From positions 310,001-374,000 of the forward strand of contig JAHGAU010000037.1 of NCBI GenBank assembly GCA_019925105.1: a DNA stretch of 64,000 bases. The letters are read 5' to 3'. The notes under the pieces were generated by a model that was given only the letters and a program-made list of their open reading frames with translations, ran no database searches and was not told where the DNA came from. Origin of the DNA: Niebla homalea (taxonomy: Eukaryota; Ascomycota; Lecanoromycetes; Lecanorales; Ramalinaceae). The position numbers were made by a program, and so were the translations under genes. Shown in pieces: positions 35,685-48,904 of the stretch (its first letter is position 1; every line of letters starts with the position of its first letter).

Positions 35685-37250
35685 ATTGAATAAAAAATTT
35701 AGAATTAATAAGATACGCGTAAAAAAACGCGTATAACACGTAAAGGTAATGTAATTATAAAAGGTAAATAAAAAATAAAAAAGATAGGGATAATACGCGG
35801 TAACGGATAGAAAATAAATAAAGGCGGAAAAAGCTTTATTAAATATATATAAATTAAAAGAAAACTAAGTGAAAATAAAAGAATATTAAGTAATTAAGGA
35901 TAAATTATTAAAAAAAATAACCGTTAAATATACGGAAGGAATATAATAAGGGAAGAAATAATAAAAACGTTAAAGGGTTTCTTTACGATTAAATAAAAAA
36001 ATATTATATTAAAAACTTAACCGATATTATAAATTAAGTTATAAAAAATAAGAAACTTTTACGTAAAAACGGGAACGGGATTAAAAGAATTAAAAAGGCT
36101 ATACGGAGCTTAAGGGGCGTTAATGAAAATATCGGTAAAAAGAGGCAAAAAGAATTAAGGAAATTATATATAAAATAAAAGAATAACGGGAGAAGCTTTA
36201 CGGATAAGAATAAGGATAAATTAAATAATAAAAGTTATAAAAGTAATACTTATATTAATAGTAAAGGAAATAAAGGTTAAAAAGAAAATAATAATATTAA
36301 GGAAAATAAAAATAATAATTATATAATTATTGGGTAAAAAGGAAAGGAATATAATTATAAAAATAAACTTTTTATAATTAATAAAAATATTTAAAATAAT
36401 AAAAAATTTATTAATAAAGTAAATTATTATAATATATAAATTATAAAATAAAAACATTTTCCTTAATATAACCTTATTAAAAATGAAAAAAAGGCTTAAG
36501 AAATTAAAAAGATAAATTAATAAAAAAAGATATAAAACGGTAAAAGTATTAAAGCAATTATTTATTATTATAATAAACGGGATATATTTAATAAAATTTA
36601 TAAGAAAAGAAAAGGAAATTACCTTAAAACGGATAAAAAAAAAGAATATAATCCTTTATTCTGGGTTAAAGATTATTAATTATAATTTTCTTTTTATAAT
36701 AAAGAAGTTAAATATTTTTAACCGGATAAAAAGGTATTTTACGATTATCTTAAATATAACGTTAATAAAAATATACGACGATATTTTTAATAAAGGGATA
36801 ATAAAAAATAAGTCTTTTAAATTAATAAGGCTATAAGATTAAATAACAGATATTTATTAATACTTTAAATATTAAAAATATAAATATATTATTATAAAAT
36901 ATTTAAATAATATAAAGTATATAATATATATTAAAAAGCATAATATATATAAATATATAAACTTAATGATAAAAAGCTTAAAAAAAATACGTTAAAATAC
37001 GTAATATATAAAAATAATAATTATTTAATATAAGACTCATAATATATAATAAAAGTTAAAGAAACTTAACGTAAAAAAATTAAGATAATAATTAAGGTTT
37101 AATATTATAATTTATATAAATTTAAATTAATAAAGTAATTAAAAATAAATTTAAAACGTAAATAAAGCTTATTAAATAAAAAAGGATAAAACGTAATAAT
37201 TAATAACGTAAAAAAAAGGAAACTTATAATAATATTAACCTTTAAAGCCG
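35685..37250 (+). pseudogene. LINE-P ORF1, degraded remainder
   Basis: This is the continuation of ORF1 equivalent to 29114-30650 in LINE-O. It is Lys/Asn/Ile-rich after RIP. A Gly-Arg-rich part that is clear in LINE-M is only faint here. Near 37245-37260 a remnant of the KAG.P block seen in LINE-M and LINE-Q is present, which may mark the ORF1 end. Limits are approximate. Confidence 0.5.
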
Positions 37251-37687
37251 GCCGCCCGATTAAAATTATCTTTATAATAAGAAAATTAAGGAAAATAACG
37301 TTTAACTTTAAAGAAAAACTATTGATATAAATAAAAGTTAATAAAAAGAACTTAATAAAAGTTAATATATAATATGTTTATACTTTTAAAGGTAATATAA
37401 TATAACGTATATAAAAAAATAATTAAAATTTTAATACCGATATTTAAATTTAAAAAAATAAAGGATATTAATATTATAATAATATAAAAACCGCCGTATA
37501 ATCCGTATATACGCTTTTTAATTAACCCGGAAAATAATTTTTATTTAACCTTTAAAGGAAACAAAAAAATATAGATATAGTTCTTTATAAATAAAAAGTT
37601 AAATATGAATAATTAAAACGTTATTTATTACGGAGGAAATCTATATATATTCCGAGTTAAAGAATTTATAAATAAATTAAAAGGAGA

Positions 37688-39480
37688 ATAGCGATGAATA
37701 ACGGGACCCCAGAGGTTCAAAACGATATACGCGTATATAACTTAAGCGACAATAAGGCAAGTATTTTAAGTATAAGAAGCGGAAGCGGAGTAATAGTGGA
37801 AATAAAAGGGGTAAAAGGGTAAATAGCTTTTATTAACGGAAATAATAATAATTTATATAAACGGCGCGATAAATATATAATAAAGAACTTTTAAATTAAA
37901 TAAGGAGTTTATAGTTAACGAGATATACGTAAAAGGACGTATATAACGCGTGAATATAACGTAATTATAAAGGGTAAATAAAAGATAAAAAAGACGGGAA
38001 TAATACGCGGTAATAAATAGAAAATAAGCGGAAGCAGAGAAAACTTTATTAAATATATATAAATTAAGAAAAAGTTAAATAAAAATAAAAAAATATTAAA
38101 TAATTAAAGATAAACTATAAAAAAAGATAACCGTTTATTATGTAAAAAGAATATAATAAGGGAAAAAGCAGTAAAAACGTTAAAAAGCTTCTTTACAATT
38201 AAATAAAAAAATATTATATTAAAAACCTAATTGATATTATAGATTAAGCTATAAAAGATAAAAGACTTTTACGTAAAAATAGGGGCGGGATTAAGGGATT
38301 TAAAGAGGCTATATGGAATTTAAAAGGTATTAATAAAAATACCGGCGAAAGGAAATAAAAGCAATTAAAAAGGTTATATATAAAATAACGGAATAACGGA
38401 AGAAGCTTTACGGATAAGGGTAAAAGTAAGTTAAATAATAAAAACTATAAAAATAGCGTTTATATTAATAATAAAAGAAATAAAACTTAAAAAGAAAACG
38501 GCGGTATCGAAGAAAATAAAGATAATAATTATATAATTATTAAATAAGAAAGAAAGGAATATAATTATAAAGGTTAGCTTTTTATAATTAATAAAAATAT
38601 TTAAAATAATAAAAAAGTTATTAATAAAATAAATTATCGTAATATATAAATTATAAAGTAAAAATATCCTCCTTAATATAACCTTATTAAAAACGAAAAA
38701 AAAGCTTAAAAAGTTAAAAGGATAAATCAGTAAAGAAAAATATAAAACGGTAAAAATATTAAGGTAATTATTCACTATTACGGTAAACGGGATATATTTA
38801 ATAAGGTTTATAGGAAAAAAAAGGAAGGTTACCTTAAAACGGATAAAAAAAAAGAATATAATCCTTTATCCCGGATTAAAAATCGTTAATTATAGCCTTC
38901 CCCTTATAATAAAGAGGTTAAATACCCTTAATTGGATAAAGAAATATTTTACGGTTATTTTAAACGTAACGTTAATAAGGATATATAACGATATCTTTAA
39001 TAAGGAAATAATAAAGGATAAATCCCTTAAATTAATAAAGTTATAAAACCGAATAGCGGATATTTATTAATGCTTTAAATATTAAGGATATAAATATATT
39101 ATTATAAAATACTTAAATAATATAAAGTATATAATATACGTTAAAAAGTATAATATATATAAATACGTAAACTTAATAATAAAAGGTTTAATAAAGAATA
39201 CGTTAAAATACGTAACGTATAAGAATAATAATTATTTAACGTAAAACTTATAATATATAATAAGGATTAAAGAAACTTAACGTAAAAAAACTAAAATAAT
39301 AATTAAAATTTAACGTTATAATTTATATAAATTTAAACCGGTAAAATAATTAAAAATAATCCTAAAATATAAATAAAGCCCGTTAAATAAAGAAGAATAA
39401 AATATAATAATTAATAATATAAAAAAAAGGAAACTTATAATAATATTAACCCTTAAAGCCGGCCGCCCGACCGGGATAAT
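37688..39480 (+). pseudogene. LINE-Q ORF1 remnant, start codon lost
   Basis: The 5' 60 bp match ORF1 of LINE-P closely; the initiator ATG has become ATA at 37688-37690 by a G to A change, and the next in-frame codons also differ by G to A or C to T only. Farther on, RIP stops accumulate. A conserved GCCGGCCGCCCGACCGGG-like patch near 39457-39475 keeps the KAGRPTG block seen in LINE-M. Confidence 0.6.
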
Positions 39481-39769
39481 TATTATAATAAAAAGGTTAA
39501 AGTAAATAATACTTAACCTTAAAGAAAAATTACTTATATAAATAAAAATTAATAAAAAGAACTTAATAAAAGCTAATATATAATACATTTATACTTTTAA
39601 GGATAATATAATATAATATATATAAGGAAGTAATTAAAGCTATAATATTAATATTTAAATTTAAGGAAATAAAAGATATTAATATTATAGCGATATAAAA
39701 GCCGCCGTATAACTTATATATACGTTTTTTAATTAACTTAAAAAATAGTTTTTATTTAACCTTTAAAGG

Positions 39770-39915
39770 TGTTGGTGTATGGACCAAAAGGTGTGATAAT
39801 ATATGAATGATAATTCTACCTAAAGGATGGGAGCATTATAAGGATGCCTGTCCTCTACGTATAAAGGGTATCCTATATTTATTAATGCTTCTATATATAT
39901 ATGCTATATTTAATA
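39770..39915 (-). repeat. Left LTR (3' LTR of the - strand gypsy)
   Basis: 146 bp. Its outer 100 bp (39770-39870) are unmutated and its inner 45 bp are RIP-altered, ending TAATA where the partner has TAACA. Neither a purine-rich tract on the coding strand nor a primer site is evident next to it. Confidence 0.95.
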
Positions 39916-40099
39916 AATATTATTAAAAGAAAAAAGGCTATTACTTATAATAGCGTTTACCCCAATATATTAATATAAATATTAATGCTTAATAATACGT
40001 TATACTATTTATATCTTATGCTTTTATATTAAAATTTTACTTAATTTTACGGGGGCGGCCGCGATTATGCTTAAGATAAAGCGTATAAGGAATACTAGT

Positions 40100-42050
40100 A
40101 AACGATAAGGGTATTACTTTGGTAAACGCCGGTAATCGCGATAAAATAAATTTACTATAACGGGTAATAATAACGTTATTAAATTCAGGATATATAATAT
40201 AAAATTTACGTAATAAATTTAAGTATAACTTTAATAACGGAAGCTTATTATTATATTTTATACCTTAAGTAATTTATTTAATTAAATATTTATTATCTTT
40301 TTCTTTATAAATAATTCTTTTAATAATATATTCTTTTTTATTCTTAAAATTAGCTTTAAAAATAAATAGCATATTATAATTAAATTATTTATTAAAAGGG
40401 TTTTTTATTAAGTTATTAATTAACTTTAATATATTAATTAAAATAATTAATATTATCTTTATATTAACGGGCAATTTAAGCTTATATATAAAATAATTAA
40501 TTTTCTTAATAATAATAAAAAGTCCGGTGCGTTATTAATATAGCTTATAATTTTTAATATTAAGGATATTATATTTATAATATAACTTTAAATAGACCAA
40601 ATTATTAATATTAAATTAAATTAATTTATAACTTTAATTATACCGGAATTTAATTATTATTTACGTAAATTTTAATAAATTTTATATTTCTTTACGATTC
40701 TATAATTAAAATATATTATATTTAAAAATTAAAAAGGTTATTAAAAGGTTTAAAGGGTCGTAGATATTTATATTATAGTAAATTTTATTTAAAGTAAATT
40801 TAATTAATATTGATTTTAAATTATTTAAGATACCTTAAATATATAGGATAATATTTATTTAATTATAATCCGGATATATAATTATAAAATAACATAATAT
40901 AATTTCGATTATTTAATTAATCTTTTTTAATTAATTATTAATTTAAGGATAATATACGTTAAATATAAGAATATAAATATCTATTTTTTTAAATATAAAT
41001 TTCTAAAATACGGAAATAAATTTACGATTTTTATTTAATATTATATTAAAAAGAATTCCTTATCCTTATTTTATTAATTTAATTAATAATAATTTTACTT
41101 AATTATTAATTTAAATTTAATATTACCAGGGAATAAAAGTACCCGCTTAAAGAACTTATTAATAACGGTAAGGAATATATTATAATTATATTAATTTAAT
41201 AAAACGATAATAAAGTCTATATAAATTATATAAAAAATAATTAACGGGCTTAAAATTAATTAAAGCGATTTATAGAATATATATCTTTTAATTTAATTTA
41301 AACTATACTTAAAGTAATATATAATATATTTTTATAGCTATTTACTTAATCCGAATAAATATATTAAGTTTATTAATTTATTATAGGATTAATTAAAATT
41401 ATTATATAGTAAATTATTATATACTTATTAAAAGATTACCCTTTTAAATTTATTAAATATATATAATCGTAATAAATAATTAACGGATTTTAAATTATAA
41501 ATAAGACCGTCCTTTAATATAAAGCGTAATTTAATTTTTATATCTTATAAATTTAACTTTTCCTTAATTATTAAGACTTTCTATAATTTTATTTATATTT
41601 TATTTTTTATATACTTTTCTTTAATTTATTTTTTAAATTTATTTAAAATATAAATATAATAAAAAGCAGTTAATTTATTATTATTTACGTTATTAAGAAT
41701 TTTAATTTCTATAAATAAAGTTTACGTATTATTAATTAATCGTAAAAATACGTCGGGAATAATATTTATTAAATTTAATTTATAATGTAACGAAATATTA
41801 AATATCGATAAATATTATAACGCGTAAATTAAGTAGAGATTAAACTTATTAATTATAAAAATCTTTAAATTTATTTATTTAAAGATACCAATAATTATAT
41901 TATAATCCGTAAAGATTATATAGTTAAGTTTATAATAATTTATTTTAATTAAATATTTAATTTTACATATAACTTAAATTATATCCGTAATCTTTAACTT
42001 TATAGGCTAATAATTTTTCTTGGTTATATTTAAGCTTTTATTAAGGAATA
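40100..42050 (-). other. Gypsy pol 3' part, integrase expected but not readable
   Basis: By position this should encode integrase. I could not find the HHCC or DDE blocks with confidence on the - strand; mutation is heavy. A short GC-rich patch, ACGGGGGCGGCCGCGATTAT, lies at 40048-40067 near the 3' end. Confidence 0.4.
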
Positions 42051-42059
42051 TTATTAATT

Positions 42060-42300
42060 ATATTTTATTACGTATAATTTTTAATAAATCGTTAATCTCC
42101 GTAATATTATAAAGTAACGGGTTATCCTTAATATAATATATTATAACTATAATATTTAATTCCTTTAATACGTTAATATCGGTAAATAAAGGCCGATTAA
42201 GATTATAATATATAAGAAACAACGGTTCTGAAAACGCGTTTTTTAAATTTTTAAAAATACGGTCTTCTTCTTAAGTAAATATAAACTTAATTTAAGATAT
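42060..42300 (-). pseudogene. Gypsy RNase H remnant
   Basis: It follows RT on the - strand. It reads FT*EEDRIFKNLKNAFSEPL near 42275-42215, then NLNRPLFTDINVLKELNIIV near 42195-42130, matching the R.LY.D.DASK..G.G core of gypsy RNase H, with the second Asp now Asn. An IYYIKDNPL block follows. One stop lies in the stretch. The connection domain between RT and this segment (42300-42560) is less readable. Confidence 0.8.
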
Positions 42301-42559
42301 CTTTTACTTACGGCGTAAACCTATATACTTTAGATTTACTTTTCTTAAATCTATAATAAAAAAGGTTTTACGTACTTAAAGTAAAATAATACGTTAAGTA
42401 TAATTCTTTATTCCGGTACGTAATTAATTTATAAAATTAAAGAAGACTTTAAGGTCTTTTAATAAATTAAGAAATTTAAGGTTTTATATAACCTTAATTT
42501 TATTATTAAGCGTAAATATCCTTAAAGAATTAATTTATTAATTAAGGAGCTTAATTATA

Positions 42560-43260
42560 AAGTAATTAATAAATAATTTTATTAACGAAAAGTTTACGTA
42601 TTTATCTTTAAAAATTTAAAAGACTTAACATAAATAAATAATATATTCCTTTAATAAATAATTAAAAATAATTATATTATTTATAAATATTTACGTAAAA
42701 TTTCATATTAAACGTAATATATTATTTATTTACCTTTATATATATAAAGGATTACCTTTAAAACTTATTAATATAATTAAAGATTCCTCTTAATTTTTAT
42801 AAAAGATAATATAAAGTTTATATTAATCGGATTTACGTATAAGAAATTAATAAAAATAACCACAAATATTAATTATAATAATATATTCGTAATTTATAAT
42901 TAAAGAAATTATTTCTTATTATAATAATAATAAGTATAAATCGGAAATTAAAATTTTATTAAATAATTAAATATTAATTATAATACGGCCTTTACGTCCG
43001 TTTAAAATATCGCGTTAAACGATAAAAGTAAAATATAAAAATTCTATAAGTTATATAAATTAATATAACTTACTTTTATTATATATTTTATTTAAAGCTA
43101 TAATATTTTATATTTAAAGATCCTTAATTTATAATTTTTTAATCTTTACGCTTAATATTATATATTTTCTTAAATTTAATAATTGTATTAAATTAAAGGT
43201 TAATAAATATATATTAATTTTCTGGAATATTAACTATAATATTATTATATTTAAAGATAT
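42560..43260 (-). pseudogene. Gypsy reverse transcriptase remnant
   Basis: Reading leftward on the - strand: NIFKYNNIIVNIPEN near 43255-43210 (for DIF....I.V.IPE); RKGRIIINI*LFNKI from about 42996 to 42950 (for RKGR.VVDIRGLNKI); YEYIIIINICGYFY*FLIRK near 42900-42838; and SFKGNPLYI*R*INNI near 42770-42720 (for GYKGSP.Y.QR.ID.I). FT*IFINNIIIF follows near 42700-42665, where the catalytic Asp pair has become Asn-Asn (codons at 42676-42681). Every difference fits G to A or C to T. It is dead. Confidence 0.9.
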
Positions 43261-43299
43261 TACCGAATTTTTTAATAATATTATTTAATTGAATTTACG

Positions 43300-46200
43300 T
43301 ATTTCCGTTACGTATATAAATCTTAACGTTATTAAGTAAAACCTACTTTTTACGGTTATTGATTTATAATAACCAATTTAAGTAAGTCTTTAAATAATTA
43401 AAAATTATAGAAATTATTCCGGAAAGTACGAAAATTAATATTATTATTATAGTAATTTTACGAATTTATAACTTAGATTTTTAAGTTCTTTATCCGTAAA
43501 TAACGAATAATATTAATAAACCTAAAACTATTATATAGTAAAATTACGGGGGTAAATCGTGTAAAATTTTAAGTTTTACTTTACGTAATAAATTAACTTT
43601 TTAATTAATATCGTTTTTAATTTGGACGACCAATATTTTTAAGTTAATAATATACGTAAATACGTTACCTTAGAATCTAAGATTATAAAACGGTATTAAC
43701 TATAGTTTAAAGATAAAATCCTAGGACTTTAATAATTCTTTTAAAGTCCCTTTTTTTTTCTAATATATAATTAATACTTATATTGTATTATAAGTTAAGA
43801 CTTAAATTTACTGCTTTATATAAATTATACGTTATAGTTACGTTACTTCCTTTATAAAAATAATTATTTTAATACTTATATTTTTATAAGTATTAATAAT
43901 ATATTTTTAATTACTGAAATTGACTATTATTTTATTAAAAGTTATAATATCGGTAACGATTAAAATATTAATAAGTAAATTACGTATTAAATAAATTTTA
44001 ACCGCGATTTTTCTTAAAGTAAATATCGTATTCTTCTCCCTTAAGAAGAATAAATTAAATTTTATAAATTTATCGGTAATTAACTTAAAATTATTAACGT
44101 TTATAACCGGAATTAACTTAAATAATTTCTAGATTTTAAAATTTAAATTTAGAATTTAAGAGAATATAATATTACGATTAATAATTATAATAAGGTAGCC
44201 GTTATTTATATAAAAGTTTATTACGGATAAATTAAGGGTAAATTAAACTTTATTTATGGTATATTAATATACCTTAAAAATAAAACTTATAAAATATATA
44301 CTCCTTATTATGGTAAAGTTAATAATTATAAATAATATATTATTAATTTATTAAGCTTACGTATATTAATTATTAACGGATTAAATCCGCTGATTTAACG
44401 GAAGAACCTTAAAAGTATTTAAGTTTACTCTTTTTAATTTTTAATAATTATATTTAAAATAAATAAAAAGTTTATTTTACAATAAGTACTTTAATACGTA
44501 TTTAATATATTAATAACGTACGGGGAATTAATATATAAAATATATTTCTTTTATAATAAAGTTATTATTATTTTAAGATTTTTCTAATTCTTCTTTATCG
44601 GGTAACGTATTCTTTTTTTCTTTATTTTTAAATATAAAGGCTTAATTAACTTTTTATTTTATATAATACGTTTAATATTTAAAATCAGACCCTTTTCTTA
44701 AAAGCCCTGATTTTCTTTGGTTTAACATTAATATTTTCTTTTACGATATTAAAGATAATTACCGTTATCCTTTTTCTTAAGGGCGTATATCGTAAGCTTT
44801 ATTTTATTTATACGTTTAAAAGAATAACGTTAATAATTAAAAAGAAAAACCGGCTTTTAAATTTTTTATAAAATTCCGGTTACCTTAAAATAACGTATCC
44901 GTTTTACGATTTTACGGATATATTTATAAAGGTACATAATACTTAATAACGTAAGCTTATTAATTATATTTAAATTTATTTATAAGCTTAAAATAATTAT
45001 TAATAATAATAGTTATATTTAATAATTATAAATCCCATTAAAATTCTAAATTTAACCCACTATAAATAAACGTAAGTTAATTTTAAACATTATTAAAATT
45101 TAATATATATATAGTCCGTAAAATGATCTACGTATATTCACAGGGTTCCTAATTCCGAAAAATATTATTTATAATATATTTTTTGGTAATTAGAATATTT
45201 AAATTGACTTATTAAAATAACTTAAATTTAATAATAATTTAAAAAGTTTATTTAATTAAACTATCGTTATATTTAATAAGTCGTTTCTCAATATTTAATA
45301 ACTTTATAGTATATTACTTTAAAGCGGTATTTCTTAAGTATAATTATAGGTTATTCCGTAATAATTATATATTTATTATTTAAGTAATATCCTTTAATCG
45401 ATTAATAAAAATATATATATTCCGGAAAAAAATATACTTCCCGGAATACTTAATTATAAGAGCTATATCGGAAAACTTATTTTCATAAAAAGGATTAAAA
45501 AATCCGACGTTACCGGGATTAAAATTTATTAATCGGTTTAATTATAAGTTTTTTATGAATTATATTACGTTATTAAAAAAAGGGAATAAATTATCGTTAA
45601 GATTATTTTATTATTAACCTTATATAATAACGGGAATTAATTCTTAAATTATACCCCGTAATTATATTATTTATTCTTTGGTAAAACTTATTATTTTTAA
45701 CCGATTAAGCGGATTAATAGGTTAAGCAAAAATTATTTCTTTAATAAAAATACCTCTTATTTAATATAATAAACTTAAGTTTAATAAACTTGAATCTAAT
45801 ATATTAAATTTATTGGACTCGGATTCCGGTTTAATACTTAAAGCTAAAGGGGAGCGTTATAGTATTAACGTTAATATAAAAGGTAAATTTAATAATTATT
45901 ATAATAATAAAAAACTATTTAATAAAAGTAATAATCTTATAATATTAAGTTTTTAAGGACTTTAACCGTATTAACATAATTTAAACCTACCTAATTTCAT
46001 TAAGGTTAATAATAATTTATATAATAATTATAACGATAATAAGGCGTTTTTAAAGTATAATAAATTACGTTAAAGTATTAAAGGATTTAAAATCTAGTTT
46101 TTAAAAATTAAATTAAAAAAAATAATAGGTTCTATAGCTTCAGAAGATTTTAATTAAAGTAATCTATTTACGGTAAGTATAGTTCTTAAATTGCCTGGTT

Positions 46201-46560
46201 GTTAATTATTCTCGACTATTTAAGTAACTCCTTTTAAAGTTAAGTATGGAATAACTATAGCTATTAAGTTACCGGATTTTAATAGGGCATTTAATTAATA
46301 AATTAAAATAATAATATTAGAATCCGGTAATACTTAAAAGGCCTATAATATATATATCTTCTCTATAATATTATCTTTAATCTTTTTTTAAAAATATTTA
46401 AAAGCGAATTGGAAACAATATTCTAGAGGATATAAAGTTAATACCTCTGGTACTACTATAGGGGAAGTATCCGCTATAATTAATAAACTGATGCTTCAGT
46501 TTATATTAACGGATCTTGCGATATACGTTAATATAGTGCTAATACAAGTAATTATTACTA
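43300..46560 (-). other. Gypsy 5' part, gag and protease expected but not readable
   Basis: By position this should hold the leader, gag and protease. A relatively open - frame occurs near 45840-45600 (for example KPESESNKFNILDSSLLN), compatible with gag but lacking motifs. The region 46415-46500, near the LTR, is less mutated and probably the 5' leader. No primer-binding site was recognised. Confidence 0.4.
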
Positions 46561-46565
46561 TTATT

Positions 46566-46711
46566 TATTAATATATAAATTAAAAGGTATAATAATATAT
46601 AAATAATGATTCTACCTAAAGGATGGGAGCATTATAAGGATGCCTGTCCTCTACGTACAAAGGGTGTCCTACACCTATCAATGCTCCCATGCATGCATGC
46701 TGCACCTAACA
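46566..46711 (-). repeat. Right LTR (5' LTR of the - strand gypsy)
   Basis: 146 bp, the mirror case: the inner 16 bp read TATTAATATATAAATT where the left LTR has TGTTGGTGTATGGACC, while the outer about 100 bp (46610-46711) are unmutated, including a GCATGCATGC run at 46691-46700. The AAAGG duplication follows at 46712. Confidence 0.95.
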
Positions 46712-46716
46712 AAAGG

Positions 46717-47460
46717 AAACGAAAAGATATAAATATTTTTCTTTATAAATAAGAAATTAAATATAGATAATTAAAACGCTATTTATTACGGAGGGAATTT
46801 ATATACGCTCTAAATTATATAAAAAAAAAATATTAAAGGAAACTTAAATATTTATAATACGTATAATCCGCCGCCGGCCAATAAAAAGGGGCCCTTTATA
46901 ATCCCGTTACTTAAGGAAGTTATAACCGTACCCGGCGAATACCTCTTAATAAAAGACTTTAATCTTTATTATATTAAATAAAACGAAAAGGGGCGTATAA
47001 TTAATTATATTAAGTTTAAAAAATTATTAATAACTATTACCCGGTCCGACTTTACGTTATTAACGTTAAAAAAGATTATAATATAAAAAGGCTAAAAATT
47101 TAAGACTATAATTAACTTAACGTTTAACTTAAAAGGTATTATTAATACGGTTATTATATACGGGCTATGAAAGGACTTAAAATATAACTTAGATTATATA
47201 CCGATATAAATAACCCTAAATTAAACCGTTAATACGACCTTATTATTACCGGTAAGGAGGGCATAAAAAACGGTTAAAAAAGCATAAATTTATATAAAAA
47301 CGGAGGAGACAATAATAAAGTTTATAGACCTCCTTTAATTAAATAATAAAGACCGGATCGACCTCTTTATAAAGCGAATAATAAAAAAATTAAACGAGGT
47401 AATTAATAAAATAATTTTATTAATAAACCCCTTTTAAAGAGCTAAAACCTAATAAAATAA
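46717..47460 (+). pseudogene. LINE-Q ORF2: endonuclease remnant
   Basis: This is the clearest endonuclease copy. It reads YNPPPANKKGPFIIPLLKE near 46858-46920, LLIKDFNLYYIK near 46945-46980 (GDFNLHH.. in the family), INLTFNLKGIINTVIIYG near 47110-47165 (for IDLTF) and LDYIPI near 47190-47207 (for SDHIPI). A few stops remain. The 5' part of the domain lies before the gypsy insertion. Confidence 0.85.
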
Positions 47461-47699
47461 AGGATATATAACCGTAATTATAAAAGTGAAAAAGTTAATT
47501 AAATAAACTTTTAAATATAAAAATCAGGAAATACTTAATTAATTAAAGGTTATTTAAGAAAAAAAAGAAAGGATTATTAAGAAAATTAAATAAATATATT
47601 TTCAGTTTATAATATATAATTTAACGGTCTTATTTTATAATATTTAAAAGTTAATAAAGTATAATAAGGAACAGAATAGGAAATTAAAGTTTATCCTTA

Positions 47700-48650
47700 A
47701 ATTTCCGCTTTTTAAGAAACTTAATAATATATTAATTAATACCTTTAATAGTAAAATCGAAACCCTTAAAAGAATATTTTTCCCCCCTCCGTTAAAAGCT
47801 AACTTAAACGATATCAACGGTATTACGTACCTTAACCCCGTATTAAGAAATAAAGTAATAATATAAAATATAATAATTAAACCGATTAATAAATTAAAGA
47901 GAAATAAAGCCTTAAAATTAAATAAGATTCCCAATAGATTCCTATTAATAATAACCTTACCGTTTAAAAGGGTTTTTATTTACCTTTTTTAAGTATATTT
48001 TAACGTTAATTATTACTTATGTAAGTTTAAGGAAATAAAAAAAATTATTTTTAAGAAATTTATTAAGCCGGATTACTTTAAAGTAAAGTCTTATAAACCT
48101 ATTATACTTTTTTATACGTTAAGGAAGGTTTTAAAAACAATAATAATAAAGATCCTTAATAATTATATAGAAAATTACGGACTTTTTTTAATTAATAAAT
48201 AAAAATAAGGAAAGGTTAATTAATAAAAATAACCCTTAAAAGATTAATTAACGGTATATATATAATATAGGGTTACGGGAAAAAGTGTATTATAAGTTTT
48301 CTTTCTTTTAATATTATAAGTATTTTTAATAAGGTAAAATATTAAAGGTTACTATATAACTTAAGGAAAAAAAGGATATTATTTTTCTTAATTAAATAAA
48401 TAAAGAGTTTTTTAAGCGATTAAGTTACGTTAATTAATTTAAGATAAAAAATAAGCTTAATAAAGTTTATTATAACGGGAATTCCTTAAGGATCGTTTAT
48501 TTCTTTTATATTATTCTTATTTTTTAATAATTTATTAATTAAGGAGCTTATTAAGTTAAAATAAAAGGTTTAAGTTAAAAGCTTTATTAACGACGTTTAC
48601 CTCTTAATTTATAATATTTTTATACGTATAAATTATTTAAAACTAAAATA
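47700..48650 (+). pseudogene. LINE-Q ORF2: reverse transcriptase remnant
   Basis: It reads LNKIPNRFLLITLPFKRVF near 47920-47975 (family: PGPDGIPN.FLK...P), KKFIKPDYFKVKSYKPI near 48052-48100, GIP*GSFISFILFLFFN near 48476-48535 and GFIND near 48580-48597 (FVDD). The substitutions are what RIP gives. The domain order proves a LINE on the + strand. The open antisense frame at 47644-47934 is only a shadow of this. Confidence 0.85.
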
Positions 48651-48904
48651 AACTTATAAAGTTTATTTTTAATAAATGAAAACTTATAAAGCCCAATTTA
48701 TACCGTATAAGTATAAGCTCGTTTATATAATTAAAAGCTTAAAGCTATATAATATAATAGTTATAATAGACTTAAATAAAGTTACGGTAAAGCCGGATAT
48801 TAATATTAAAGTCTTTAACCTTTAAGTAAATAAGAAGCTTAATTAAAAAAATTATATAAAAAAAATTTAAAAAAAAATAACTTTATAAAAAAGGGGCTTT
48901 ATTT

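Larger units (their letters stand above)
39770..46711 (-). mobile_element. Complete Ty3/gypsy LTR retrotransposon inserted in LINE-Q
   Basis: This 6,942-bp element has 146-bp LTRs at 39770-39915 and 46566-46711 and a 5-bp TSD, AAAGG, at 39765-39769 and 46712-46716. The LTR ends are TG...CA type (TGTTGG...CTAACA on the + strand). The two LTRs align without gaps and differ only by C/T and G/A. Pol reads on the - strand. Its RT belongs to a fungal gypsy group with RKGR...DIRGLNK and GYKGSP.Y.QR blocks, clearly different from the chromovirus at 1-2900. Gag is expected at about 44000-46100 and integrase at about 40100-41950, but neither can be read. Confidence 0.95.

Noticed and set aside
36221..36457. 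Ile/Phe-rich open frames that look like membrane proteins (also 38431-38775, 39316-39588, 21830-22054 and 47644-47934)
   Set aside because: They are antisense to LINE ORF1 or ORF2. AT-rich RIPed DNA read backwards gives runs of Ile, Phe and Leu; these are compositional shadows.
43350..43620. Copia-type integrase in the LTR element
   Set aside because: A few residues looked copia-like, but the adjacent RT and RNase H blocks are clearly gypsy and in continuous order, so the resemblance is chance.
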